This document shows, in pieces, positions 15,750 through 24,601 of a stretch of DNA of 64,000 bases. Made by a program: the position numbers and the translations under genes. The notes below the pieces were generated by a model. The model saw nothing but the letters and a program-made list of their open reading frames with translations. It made no database searches and was not told the origin of the DNA. The first letter of the stretch is position 1. Each line of letters starts with the position of its first letter. This stretch comes from Gemmatimonadales bacterium (GTDB taxonomy: Bacteria; Gemmatimonadota; Gemmatimonadetes; Gemmatimonadales; GWC2-71-9): contig JAWKQM010000005.1 of assembly GCA_041390145.1 (NCBI GenBank), forward strand, positions 124,001 to 188,000, in the 5' to 3' direction.

Positions 15750-16124
15750 ATGAGCGGCGTGCTGAAGCTCTCAGCGATCCTGGAGATCGGCACCGGGCTC
15801 GCCCTGGTGCTGATCCCCGAACTCGTGGCCACACTCCTGCTCGGGGCCGAGTTGAACGCCGTCGCCGTCGTGATCGCACGGTGCTTCGGCGTCACGCTGA
15901 TTGCGCTGGGGCTGTCCTGCTGGTCCAGCCGGCGGACGGGTCCGACTCGACGCTGGCCCCTCCGCGGCATGTTCACCTACAATGCCCTGCTGGCCGCGTA
16001 CCTTGGGTACCTCGGAGGCGCCGGGGGATTCTCTGGTCCGCTGCTTTGGCCGGCAGTCGCGCTGCACGCCGTGGTGGCCATGGGCCTTGTCCGGGGACTG
16101 TTTCAAGAGCGGGTGCGCGGCTGA
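15750..16124 (+). CDS. Small integral membrane protein, function unknown
   Basis: 124 aa with about four hydrophobic segments (LKLSAILEIGTGLALVLI, AVAVVIARCFGVTLIALGL, YNALLAAYLGYLG, LLWPAVALHAVVAMGLV), probably all membrane-spanning. It is the first gene clearly outside the mobile element, with chromosomal GC. I recognise no specific family; the layout is like small DoxX-sized or DUF-type membrane proteins. No operon partner is evident, since the next gene is on the opposite strand. Confidence 0.65.
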   Translation: MSGVLKLSAILEIGTGLALVLIPELVATLLLGAELNAVAVVIARCFGVTLIALGLSCWSSRRTGPTRRWPLRGMFTYNALLAAYLGYLGGAGGFSGPLLWPAVALHAVVAMGLVRGLFQERVRG

Positions 16125-16173
16125 CGGGGTGAAGTGGGGGGATGGTGTTGGTGCTGGATCTTCATCCCCGGCA

Positions 16174-18895
16174 TTACTCCGCCTTGAGGCTCCGCACCAC
16201 ATCCACCCCGGTGGCGCGCCGCGCCGGGACGAGAATCGCGAGCGTGGCGGCGAGTCCGAGCACCGCCAGCGCCCCCGCGAAGCTCGTGACATCGAGCGGC
16301 TCCACGCCGAACAGGAACGCTCGTATGAAGCGGGCCATCAGCAGCGCCGCGGTCACACCGATGGCGAGGCCCATGGCCGTGATCGCCAGCCCCTGCCGCA
16401 GGACAAGTTCGAAGATCCTACCCCGCTGTGCGCCGAGCGCCATCCGGATGCCCATCTCCCGCGTGCGCCGGCCCACCGAATGGGCGAGCGAGCCGTAGAG
16501 GCCCACCGCCGCCAGCAGCATGGCCACCGAGGCGAAACTCATCAACAACAGCATCTGGAAGCGCGGCTCGGTGCGCACGTCGCTGATGCGCGACCGCATG
16601 GACCGCAGGCTTCTCGGCGGCACGTAGGGGCTGAATCGCGCCGCGGCCTGGCGGAGCGCGGGCGCCAGCGTGGCGAAGTCCGACGCGCTCCGCACGATGA
16701 CCTCGGCGACCGGCCACTCCGCCTGCGTGTACGGCACGTAGACGGCAGGGAGCATTCCCTCCTGCGCCCGTGTCTGCACCACGTCGCCGACCACGCCGAC
16801 GATGCGCAGCTCCGAGAGGGAATCGTCGTCCACCCGCATCCGAAGGGTGCTGCCGATCGGGTCGACCTCACCCATGTGCATCCGCACGAATGCTTCGTTG
16901 ACGATCACCACCGGGGTCGGATCCCGATGCATCCGCGGTCGTGAACGCGCGCCCGCGACGAATCGGGATGGCGGCGACGTCGAAGAAGTTGGGCGTGATC
17001 ACATACCCCGCCACGCCCTCCCGGCGATGATCGGCGGACTCGCCCGGCAGAAGGACCCGGGGGCCCATTGGGTGACTCGAAGGGCAGGCACCGACGCGGC
17101 AGCGACGCCGTTCAGGCCCGGCACCGCCTCCACTCCCGCACGATGCCATCCCACGCCATCGCGACGGACTCGTTCTCCGGTGCCCCCGGCGCTTGAGCGG
17201 CATGGCGAAGCTGGACAGGCCTTCGGGATGGAACCCCGGGTCCACCATCGTCACGCGGAGGAATGAATTGAAGAGGAGTCCTGCGCCGACGACCAGCACA
17301 ACGGCAACGGCGAGTTGGGTGACGACGAGCGCGGACCGGAGCCGGGTTCCCGCCGGGGTTGTGGTGCTCCCCATGTGGGAGCGGATCGTGGTCAGCAGGT
17401 CGCGGCCGGTGAGCCTGACGGCTGGGATCACCATCCCCACCAGGAGGCCTGCGCCGAGCGACACCGCGGTGCAAATGGCGATGATGCGGAGGTTGACGGC
17501 GACTTCCGCGAGGCGGGGCAGGGTGTGGGGTGCGAACTGCCGAAAGGCCTGAACGCCAACCACCGCCAGGGCGATTCCCAGCACACCGCCCCCAAGTGAA
17601 AGGAGCACGCTTTCAATCAACAGGGCACGCGCCAGCGGTGCCCTGCCTGCGCCCAACGCACCCCGGATGCTCATCTCGCTCTGGCGGTCGAGCCCGCGAA
17701 CCAGGAGGAGGTTGGCGGCGTTCAGACCCGCGATCAGGAGCAGCAGGGCGGCCGCCGCAAAGAAGAGCACCAGCGCCTGGCGTGACGAGCCCACCGTGTC
17801 GGCGTGCAGGGAGTTGGCACCCGCACCGATATGGGTCCCGTCCGGATACACGTTGCCATCGGGGTACTCGACGGCGAGCTGCGCCTGGATGCCGTCCAGC
17901 TCCGCGCGCGCGGCCGCCAGCGTGGCCCCCTGCGCCAGGCGTCCGAATACGTTGAGTGACCGCCTGCCCCGGGATTCGTAGCGGGGGTGTGTCGCGTCGA
18001 TCGGAGCCCAGAACTCGATTGGTGCCTGCCCGAGCATTTCCGGTTGCACAAAGTCGGCTGGCAGGACACCCACGATTGTGGATGACTTGCCCAGCGTCGA
18101 TAGTGGTTTGCCAATGACCGATGGGTCACCGCCAAACCTGGTCAGCCACGCGGAGTGGCTCACGATGACGACATTCCCGTTTGAGCCGGCGTAATCCTCC
18201 GGAAGGAAGGTCCGGCCCTGGACCGGCGGCACCTGAAAGAGGCTGAAGAATCCCTCCGTCACCATTCCCATGGGCACCAGCTCCGGGCCGTTCCCCTGGT
18301 CGGGGAGCAGCGCGCCGGTCATTTCGACGGCGGCGAGATCCGAAAACATCCGGGCACGCGCACGCCAATCCTCAAAGTTCTTGAGGGACACGCCAGCGAG
18401 GTGTTGCAGGTCGGCGCCTTCGTCCGACCATTCCCGCCCAGGAAAGATGTTCCCGACCGCCAGCAGCTCTTCCGCATGGCGGTAGGGCAGGGCGCGGACG
18501 ACCACCGCATCCACCACACTGTAGATGGTTGTCGTGGCCCCGATGCCGAGACCGAGGGTGACGACGACGATCGCAGTAAAGGCCGGTCGCCGGGCCAGCG
18601 CGCGAAGCGACGCGCGGGTATCCGAGAGGAGATCTCTGAACATGGGCGAACTCGGTTCGGGGTTGCGGGTGGCCGACCGGACCCGACGGCGGCGCCGGAT
18701 CGCGGAGGGTTGCCACCAGGCGAAGAGGGAGCGGATGGTGTCGGCGAGGAGCGCTCGTCTGGCGGCCACGGCCCCGCGCGTGGTCCGCATGCGATGGTAG
18801 TGCTCGACCAGGTCGCCGCGCAGCGTGTCGGCGTCGTCGCCGCCGAAGAGTCCGAAGAGCGCGTGTGCCAGCAGGGGCAGGCGTTCATCGATCAT
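16174..18895 (-). pseudogene. ADOP-type MacB/FtsX permease, disrupted by frameshifts
   Basis: The full-length protein would be about 890 aa: an N-terminal helical cap (MIDERLPLLAHALFGLFGGD) typical of 'acidobacterial duplicated orphan permeases', then two FtsX/MacB units with periplasmic domains. The frame from 18895 loses homology near 17190, is continued in a second frame to about 17133, then a third to about 17020, returns to frame 1 (GYVITPNFFDVAAIPIRRG) and shifts again near 16920 into the frame ending at 16174. These are small indels in GC runs, so decay or sequencing error are both possible. The start overlaps the PadR gene stop (ATGA), the usual arrangement for this family. Confidence 0.75.
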
Positions 18896-19257
18896 GCGCG
18901 GCGCCCTCCCGGATGCCCATGGCCGGCGACCACCGACTCGAGGCGCGGAAGCAGCCCGTGCGACATCGCCTGAAAGGTCTCGACCGCGCGCGCCAGGGCA
19001 CGCGCGCCGGCGGGCTCGAGTCGGTAGAGGCGCTTCCGACGGCCCCCGCGCTCCGGCGTGGGGTCGCTCTCATGGCTGGAGACGAGCCCCTTCTCTTGGA
19101 GCCGGTCGAGAGCGGTGTACACCGCCCCGGCGGACAGCGTCCGACCGGTGCGGCGCTCCACCAAGTCCCGGATCGGCACGCCGTAGGCCTCGGCTTCCGG
19201 GAGCTGCAGGAGGGCAAAGAGCAGGAGTTGCTCGAATTCACCCAGGGATTTTGACAT
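18892..19257 (-). CDS. PadR-family transcriptional regulator
   Basis: 121 aa from ATG at 19257, with GGGAG six bases upstream; a longer upstream frame is not credible. It has the PadR winged helix: LGEFEQLLLFALLQLPEAEAYG, the GAVYTALDRLQEKGLVSS recognition helix and a RRKRLYRLEPAGARALA wing. A short C-terminal helix follows. PadR proteins typically repress the adjacent transporter gene; here it overlaps the permease by four bases, so it probably controls that operon, including itself. Confidence 0.88.
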   Translation of the reverse strand: MSKSLGEFEQLLLFALLQLPEAEAYGVPIRDLVERRTGRTLSAGAVYTALDRLQEKGLVSSHESDPTPERGGRRKRLYRLEPAGARALARAVETFQAMSHGLLPRLESVVAGHGHPGGRRA

Positions 19258-19407
19258 GAGTAACTCCCTGAATTGCGATGTTGATCCAATTACTAATACG
19301 TTGTAGTTATAATGTCCAGTCACCCTCGCCCTCACGCTGACACCTCCGCCGACGGCTCCGCGTAGGGACTGCATCGCCCGCCCCAGTCTCCACAACGAGG
19401 ATCCCCC

Positions 19408-19812
19408 ATGCCCCCAGCCGCCGACCGCGCGCGACTCCTGCTGCGCGCCACCCTTGGTCTCTTCCTCACCATCCACGGCGTGTACCGGATCTACGACGGT
19501 GGCGTGAACGGCTTCGGCGGTTTTCTCGGTTCCGAGCACGTCCCCTTCGGGGTCGCGGTGGCCTGGCTCATCACCATTGTCGAGGTGGTCGGAGGGCCGG
19601 CCCTCATCTTTGGCTTCCTGGTCCAACCGCTCTGTGCCTGGTTCGCGCTCGAACTGTTTGCCGGGATCGTCCTGGTGCATGCGCAGGACGGCTGGTTCGT
19701 GGTGGGCGGAGGGCGCAATGGCATGGAGTACTCGGTGCTGCTGATCGTCGCACTGATCGCGACGGCCCTGCTCGACCTGGCCGTTCAGGAATCGAAAAGG
19801 CCCACCGCCTGA
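19408..19812 (+). CDS. DoxX-family membrane protein
   Basis: 134 aa with four predicted membrane helices. The DoxX signature includes LLRATLGLFLTIHGVYRI, GFGGFL, WLITIVEVVGGPALIFGFLVQPLCAW and a closing NGMEYSVLLIVALIATALL. Family members are inner-membrane proteins linked in some bacteria to redox stress or thiosulfate use; the exact role here is unknown. It stands alone, divergent from padR, and is followed by a hairpin. Confidence 0.8.
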   Translation: MPPAADRARLLLRATLGLFLTIHGVYRIYDGGVNGFGGFLGSEHVPFGVAVAWLITIVEVVGGPALIFGFLVQPLCAWFALELFAGIVLVHAQDGWFVVGGGRNGMEYSVLLIVALIATALLDLAVQESKRPTA

Positions 19813-19822
19813 GCGATGGGCC
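19799..19822 (+). terminator. Hairpin at the end of the doxX-like gene
   Basis: GGCCCA (19799-19804) and TGGGCC (19817-19822) form a stem overlapping the stop codon, followed by a moderately T-rich CTCGTTCTCT. It lies between convergent genes and may serve both. The stem is short, so this is tentative. Confidence 0.4.
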
Positions 19823-19855
19823 CTCGTTCTCTGCTGTCCACCTGCCCGATCGGCG

Positions 19856-20329
19856 CTACGACGCCCCGTCGGAGCCCACGATGATGTAGGTCAGCGAGCC
19901 GCCGGAGGCCAGGAACGGCATCGTCTTCCCGAGGAGTTGCTCCAGCTTCGTCATCAGCTTCGGGTCGGACGTCGTGACCGTGACCCCCACGATGTAGCTC
20001 CCCGGGCCGGATCCCGCGATCGGGAAGTAGTCGTAGTCCAGGGTGTACACGTCTTTGATGAACGTGGTCCCGCTGTTCATGACCGGGACCAGTTCAGGCG
20101 GCACGATGCCGGGCCCCACCTCGGCCGGCCACTTGTAGTCGTCCACGTAATAGGTGTAGACCGCGACCTTGATGGCGTTGAAGTCGGCGGCCACCCGGGC
20201 GGCATGGGCGCTGTTCCGCAGGTCGATGTACTTGAGGATGGCAATCGACGACAGAATGCCAAGTACGACGAAGACCACGAGCATCTCGATCAGGGTGAAG
20301 CCGCGGCGGGACAGCGAGTGCCGACTCAT
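19856..20329 (-). CDS. Type IV pilin / type II secretion pseudopilin-like protein
   Basis: 157 aa. A short leader ends in the prepilin peptidase site RRG-FTLIEMLVVFVVLGIL (cleavage before F11, Glu at +5), continuing into the conserved hydrophobic helix. The rest is a globular head with KYIDLRNSAHAARVAADFNAIKVAVYTYY. Its length fits a GspG/minor-pilin type. The start overlaps the stop of the upstream gene (ATGA), which encodes a membrane-anchored partner. The role could be pilus or secretion; no assembly ATPase is in the window. Confidence 0.85.
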   Translation of the reverse strand: MSRHSLSRRGFTLIEMLVVFVVLGILSSIAILKYIDLRNSAHAARVAADFNAIKVAVYTYYVDDYKWPAEVGPGIVPPELVPVMNSGTTFIKDVYTLDYDYFPIAGSGPGSYIVGVTVTTSDPKLMTKLEQLLGKTMPFLASGGSLTYIIVGSDGAS

Positions 20330-20838
20330 GGCCGCGCCTCCCGGCGCGACAGCAGCTCAAAGGAGTTCTTGAGGAACGGCGCCACGCTGTCCGTGGACGA
20401 GAAGCTCAGCCTCAAGTCCTCGCTGCGGCCGTCCAGCCGGTAGGTCCCGTCGGGATTGATGGTGTAGGTGACTCCGGTGGGCGGCACGCCAACATCCGCC
20501 AGCGTGGCGGGCAGTGAGCCGTGGGTCTGGCGATAGTTGTCGATGCGCCGGGATTCCATGAACAGGAGCATCCGGAGGCTCGCGTCCTGGAATTCCACGC
20601 TGTGCGGCACCGGCGGCTTCGGCACAATCCAATCGGGCTGGGTTACGCCAATCCACGCCCCCACGGCCGCGAGCACTGCGAGCGAGGCCCACATGAGGCG
20701 TCGGCTGCCCGAGCCGGTGGGCTTGGGTCGCGGCCCTCGCGTGTGGGTCTTCTTCTGTTGCTCTGACTGGACTGCCCCCTGGAGCGCGTGGTAGAGCGCT
20801 TCCTTGGAGTTGTCAGGCCGCTTGGGAGGTTGGGCCAC
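20326..20838 (-). CDS. Membrane-anchored protein coupled to pilin gene
   Basis: 170 aa, GTG start preceded by GAGG. A basic cytoplasmic part (1-48) with a Gln-rich stretch leads to one transmembrane helix (LMWASLAVLAAVGAWIGV) and an extracytoplasmic domain with RRIDNYRQTHGSLPATLADVGVPPTGVTY. That pattern resembles the head region of pseudopilin-like proteins, though no prepilin leader is visible. The overlap with the pilin gene suggests they work as a pair. Unknown function. Confidence 0.65.
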   Translation of the reverse strand: MAQPPKRPDNSKEALYHALQGAVQSEQQKKTHTRGPRPKPTGSGSRRLMWASLAVLAAVGAWIGVTQPDWIVPKPPVPHSVEFQDASLRMLLFMESRRIDNYRQTHGSLPATLADVGVPPTGVTYTINPDGTYRLDGRSEDLRLSFSSTDSVAPFLKNSFELLSRREARP

Positions 20839-20901
20839 TCGCGATCCTCATCGCACGGGTGATCTTCACAAGATTGGTGTCTCGCAGCGCCGGCGCAATC
20901 C

Positions 20902-21279
20902 TCAGGGGCGGCGAGGCGCCTGCACGAGGGCGTCTGCGACCTGCCCGGGGAACGCCCTGATATCGATCGGCTTGGTAATGTAGCCGTCGAACCCGGCACC
21001 GATCGCCCGCTCCCGGTCGCCTGCCATGGCGTGCGCCGTCAGGGCGATGACGGGCAAGGGACCGGGCACCTCCCGGCGGATATCCTGCAGCAACTCGAAT
21101 CCGTCCCGCTCCGGCAGCTGAATATCCATCAGCACCAGATCGGGGCGGGCGTCGCGTATCTGCTGAATCAACCCGTCGCCGCTGACCTGCCCAAGCACGT
21201 CGTGGCCATGCAGCGTCAGCAGGGTCCGGAACAGCTTCATGTTGTCTGGACTGTCTTCGACGATCAAGATCGTGGCCAC
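20902..21279 (-). CDS. Single-domain response regulator
   Basis: 125 aa from GTG at 21279, with GGGAGGG just upstream. A complete receiver domain: acidic pair in ILIVEDSPDN, phosphoacceptor Asp in LVLMDIQLPERDGFELL, conserved Thr in VIALTAHAM and Lys in GYITKPID. No output domain follows, so it resembles CheY/DivK-type regulators that act through protein contacts. The partner kinase is not in the window. It is divergent from aroA. Confidence 0.9.
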   Translation of the reverse strand: MATILIVEDSPDNMKLFRTLLTLHGHDVLGQVSGDGLIQQIRDARPDLVLMDIQLPERDGFELLQDIRREVPGPLPVIALTAHAMAGDRERAIGAGFDGYITKPIDIRAFPGQVADALVQAPRRP

Positions 21280-21528
21280 CTGCCCTCCCTCGGCGTGCCG
21301 TTGAGAATCCGCAGCCTTGGGGATAGGATTCGCTCGCCGAAGATAGCAAACCCCGTGCCTTGCCTGTACTTGCGCCCTCTTTCCCCGGTCGGCAACCCCG
21401 ATGTGGCCTGATACCCTTGTGGTGGTTGGACTTGATGGCTTGGGTGGCCACCTCCCCAGGTGGGTACGCCGGGTCGGTGTGTCCCGCGGCCCGGGGTGTT
21501 CCGCCGTGCCAACCCCCAGGAAGCCCGG

Positions 21529-22806
21529 ATGATCGTCGATGCCGATCTCCGGGTGCCCGGCGACAAGAGCCTCACCCACCGGATGCTGATCCTGGCGGGG
21601 ATGGCCGATGGAACCAGTCACATCGGGGGCGCCCTCACCTCCTACGACGCCCGCAGCACGGCGCGTGTCCTTCGCCAGCTCGGCGCTACCGTCTCCCCCC
21701 TCGTGGCCGGGCGGGAGATCACGATCCGCGGGCGTGCGCGATTCCGTCGCGCCGCACAGCCCCTCCACTGCGGGAACTCCGGCACCTCGGCACGACTCCT
21801 CCTCGGGGTCCTGTCGGCCCACCCCTTCGCGTCCACCGTGACGGGTGATCGTTCGCTGCGCCGCCGGCCGATGCGCCGGGTCACCGATCCGCTCGCGCAG
21901 ATGGGCGCCCGCTTCTCGTTCAAGGGGAGCGACGGCCTTCCTGTCACCGTTCGCGGGGGCCGACTCGAGGGGATACGGTACACGCTCCCCGTCTCCAGCG
22001 CGCAGCTCAAGAGTGCGCTGCTCCTTGCCGGTGTTGCCGGTGAGGTTCCCGTCGAGGTCCGGGAACCGGGAGGACGGTCGCGCGACCACACCGAGCGGCT
22101 GCTCCGTGCGTTTGGATACCGGGTCGAAGACGACGGCGACTGGATCCGGTTCGCGCCGACAGGACGGATCGAGCCGGTCAGCCAGGAGGTGCCGGGCGAC
22201 CCCTCCTCCGCCGCCTTCCTCGTTGGCGCCGCCCTGCTGGGTGAGAGTGGCGAGTTGTGCCTGCGGGGGATCGGGATCAACCCGACGCGAACCGGCTTTC
22301 TCCGGGTGCTCGCGCGGATGGGCGGCTCCGTCGAGGTGCAAAATCACCATGAGGTCGGTGGCGAACCGGTCGCCGACCTGATCGTGCAGCCTGCCGAGCT
22401 CTCGGCGACCGACGTCGCGGCGGCCGAGATTCCCGGCCTGATCGACGAGATCCCGCTGCTTTCGGTACTCGCCAGCCGTGCCGAGGGTACCACGGTCTTT
22501 CGGGAAGTGGGCGAACTTCGGGTCAAGGAGAGCGACCGACTGGCGCTCCTGGCCAGCAATCTCCGGGCGGTGGGTGCGCAGGCCGAGGCCCACGGCAACA
22601 CCCTGACGGTCGTTGGGGGCCGGTCCATTCCGGCGGGGCGGGTCGTCACCGCGGGCGATCATCGGATCGCCATGGCGTTCGCAGTGCTCGGGACCCTCCC
22701 GGGCGCGAGGGTCCGGGTCGACGATCCCGCCTGCGCCGCTGTCAGTTTTCCTGGCTTCAATGAATCGCTCCGTGCCATGGCGGCCGGAAGAAGGGGGAGG
22801 AAGTGA
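21529..22806 (+). CDS. aroA: 3-phosphoshikimate 1-carboxyvinyltransferase (EPSP synthase)
   Basis: 425 aa. Catalyses the enolpyruvyl transfer to shikimate-3-phosphate in aromatic amino acid synthesis. The start ATG at 21529 puts VPGDKSLTHR near the N-terminus, as in the family; an AGGA lies upstream. Other signatures: HCGNSGTSARLLLG, SSAQLKSALLLAG, PGDPSSAAFLVGAALL and LRVKESDRLALLASNLRAVG, ending DHRIAMAFAVLG. Length is normal. The stop overlaps the cmk start (TGATG), a common pairing of these two genes. Confidence 0.96.
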   Translation: MIVDADLRVPGDKSLTHRMLILAGMADGTSHIGGALTSYDARSTARVLRQLGATVSPLVAGREITIRGRARFRRAAQPLHCGNSGTSARLLLGVLSAHPFASTVTGDRSLRRRPMRRVTDPLAQMGARFSFKGSDGLPVTVRGGRLEGIRYTLPVSSAQLKSALLLAGVAGEVPVEVREPGGRSRDHTERLLRAFGYRVEDDGDWIRFAPTGRIEPVSQEVPGDPSSAAFLVGAALLGESGELCLRGIGINPTRTGFLRVLARMGGSVEVQNHHEVGGEPVADLIVQPAELSATDVAAAEIPGLIDEIPLLSVLASRAEGTTVFREVGELRVKESDRLALLASNLRAVGAQAEAHGNTLTVVGGRSIPAGRVVTAGDHRIAMAFAVLGTLPGARVRVDDPACAAVSFPGFNESLRAMAAGRRGRK

Positions 22807-23501
22807 TGCGTGTCGTGGCCATCGATGGGCCGGCGGCGTCGGGCAAGTCGAGCACGGCCAGGGCCGTCGCCCGGGTGCTCGGATTCCATCATCTCGACAG
22901 CGGGGCGCTCTACCGGACGCTGACCCGGGTGGCGCTCGATGCGGGCCTCGATCCCGATGACCTCGATGTGGCCGTGCTCCTGGCCAAGGCGGACCAGCGG
23001 GGGCTCGGCCTGCGGCCCGAGGGGGAGGACTTCGTTCCCCTGCTCGACGGGGCTCCCGCCGAGCACCTGATCCGGACGCCGGAGGTCACGGCCGCGGTGT
23101 CGGCGGTGTCGGCGGTGCCGGAGGTGCGCGACTGGGCCAACGCCCGGATGCGGGCGCTCGCCGAAGCGGGGGTGCCCATCGTGGTGGATGGGAGAGACAT
23201 CGGGTCGGTTGTGTTCCCGGAGGCGGGCCTCAAGATCTTCCTCTACGCCAAGTCGGTCGTGCGCGCCATGCGGCGGCTGGCACAACAGGGGGGCAAGGAG
23301 CCGTCGAACGAGGAGATCCTGGCGGAGGCTGACCGGCTCAAGGCCCGGGACGCCGCGGACCGGTCGCGCCCCGTCGCGCCCCTCGTCTCGCCGGAGGACG
23401 CCGTGGAGCTGGATAGCGGCCGGATGACCTTCGAGGAACAGGTGGACGGAATCGCCCGGCTGGCCCGGGCGGTGTACCGGCTGCCGGACCCCGGGGCATA
23501 G
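22806..23501 (+). CDS. cmk: Cytidylate kinase
   Basis: 231 aa. Phosphorylates CMP/dCMP. P-loop GPAASGKSST near the N-terminus, then LDSGALYRTLT, VVDGRDIGSVVFPEAGLKIFLYA and RDAADRSRPVAPL are typical. The ATG at 22806 overlaps the aroA stop; a GTG one codon earlier is also possible. GGGGAGG precedes it. In many bacteria cmk is followed by rpsA; here two small envelope genes intervene before rpsA at 24602. Confidence 0.95.
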   Translation: MRVVAIDGPAASGKSSTARAVARVLGFHHLDSGALYRTLTRVALDAGLDPDDLDVAVLLAKADQRGLGLRPEGEDFVPLLDGAPAEHLIRTPEVTAAVSAVSAVPEVRDWANARMRALAEAGVPIVVDGRDIGSVVFPEAGLKIFLYAKSVVRAMRRLAQQGGKEPSNEEILAEADRLKARDAADRSRPVAPLVSPEDAVELDSGRMTFEEQVDGIARLARAVYRLPDPGA

Positions 23502-23595
23502 CACGCGGCCAAACTTGCGGCCCCGGGTGGTGGGACGTAGGATAGCCCGGCCAGAATTTGGCCAGCCCGCGTTCCTCTCCCTCCAGGAGGTCCTC

Positions 23596-23742
23596 ATGAT
23601 TGGTATTCGCCCGCGCGTGCGCAGCCGCCACGCTCTCCTGCACATGGCCCTCGTGCTCCTGACGTTTGCGGTCTTTTCGGCGTGCAAGTCGGCGACGGAC
23701 TCAGGCTGCAACTACAACGAGCAGACCAACGAGTGCACCTGA
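23596..23742 (+). CDS. Very small lipoprotein
   Basis: 48 aa from ATG at 23596, chosen because AGGAGG lies six bases upstream. A basic N-terminus and hydrophobic stretch lead to the lipobox FSAC, then a short tail with two more Cys (GCNYNEQTNECT). Only about 19 residues remain after lipidation, so it may be a Lpp-sized envelope peptide or a disulfide-containing tether. Function unknown. Confidence 0.6.
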   Translation: MIGIRPRVRSRHALLHMALVLLTFAVFSACKSATDSGCNYNEQTNECT

Positions 23743-23771
23743 CGAGCTAGTCAGGCCAGGGAGAATCACGC

Positions 23772-24479
23772 ATGCCTGACGGGGGCCCGTCGGCCTGCTG
23801 CTGGCGGCGGGCATTCCTGGGCGGAGTGCTTCCGCTCCTCCTCCTCGCATTGCGACCCTGCGCGGCGCACGCCCAGTGGGCCGTGGAAGGCTTCCTGGGG
23901 ACCTCGTTCAGCGCGCACAGCCCGTTGACGATCTACCAGGCCGGCAAGCCGACCCTTCACATCACCGCCGACTACGCCACCAATCCCAGGCAGGCATGGA
24001 TCTACTACGCCTTTCGCGTCTCGCGGTGGTGGGGCCGCTGGGGTGGTACCGCCGGGTTCATTCATCAGAAGGTCTATCTGACGAACCCGCCGCCGGAGGT
24101 CCAGGAGTTTCGGGTTACCAACGGCTACAACCTGTTCAGTGTGGGGGCTGGGTACCTGACGCGCGGCTGGAGTTTCCTCGGCGGCCTTGGCCCGGTGATC
24201 GCCAATCCGGCGAATACGGTGCGAGGGCTGCCCCTCCCCGACAACGGTGGTGGTTTTGGGACCGGCTACTATCTCAGCGGCGTCAACCTGCAACTTGGTG
24301 TCAACCGTCGCTTCTATGTCGTGGACCGCGCATTTCTCACCGTCGACGTGACGGGGACAGCTGCCTGGGCCTCGGTCGATGTGGTCAATGGGCATGCCGA
24401 CACCCCCAATTACGCACTCAACTTGCTCTTCGGTGTGGGGTGGGGAGGCCGCCGGCCAGGGGTGGGCCCGGCCCCCTAG
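23772..24479 (+). CDS. Outer-membrane beta-barrel-like protein
   Basis: 235 aa. A hydrophobic signal (GVLPLLLLALRPCAAHA, cleavage before QWAVEG) is followed by many short amphipathic strands with aromatic borders (WIYYAFRVSRWWG, SVGAGYLTRGWSFLGGLGPVIA, YYLSGVNLQLGVNRRFYVV). Such a pattern suits an 8-10 stranded outer-membrane barrel. It lies 30 bases after the small lipoprotein gene and may be co-expressed. No family assignment is possible. Confidence 0.6.
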   Translation: MPDGGPSACCWRRAFLGGVLPLLLLALRPCAAHAQWAVEGFLGTSFSAHSPLTIYQAGKPTLHITADYATNPRQAWIYYAFRVSRWWGRWGGTAGFIHQKVYLTNPPPEVQEFRVTNGYNLFSVGAGYLTRGWSFLGGLGPVIANPANTVRGLPLPDNGGGFGTGYYLSGVNLQLGVNRRFYVVDRAFLTVDVTGTAAWASVDVVNGHADTPNYALNLLFGVGWGGRRPGVGPAP

Positions 24480-24601
24480 CAGGACAGGAGCCGGTCGGTT
24501 ACTTTTGAGGGCTACCGAACCTGGGCACTTCCGCCCCGGTCCGGCCAAACCTCATCCCGCAGCCACGCCGGTGCGGCCGACCCCGAAGGGATCGTATCCA
24601 C

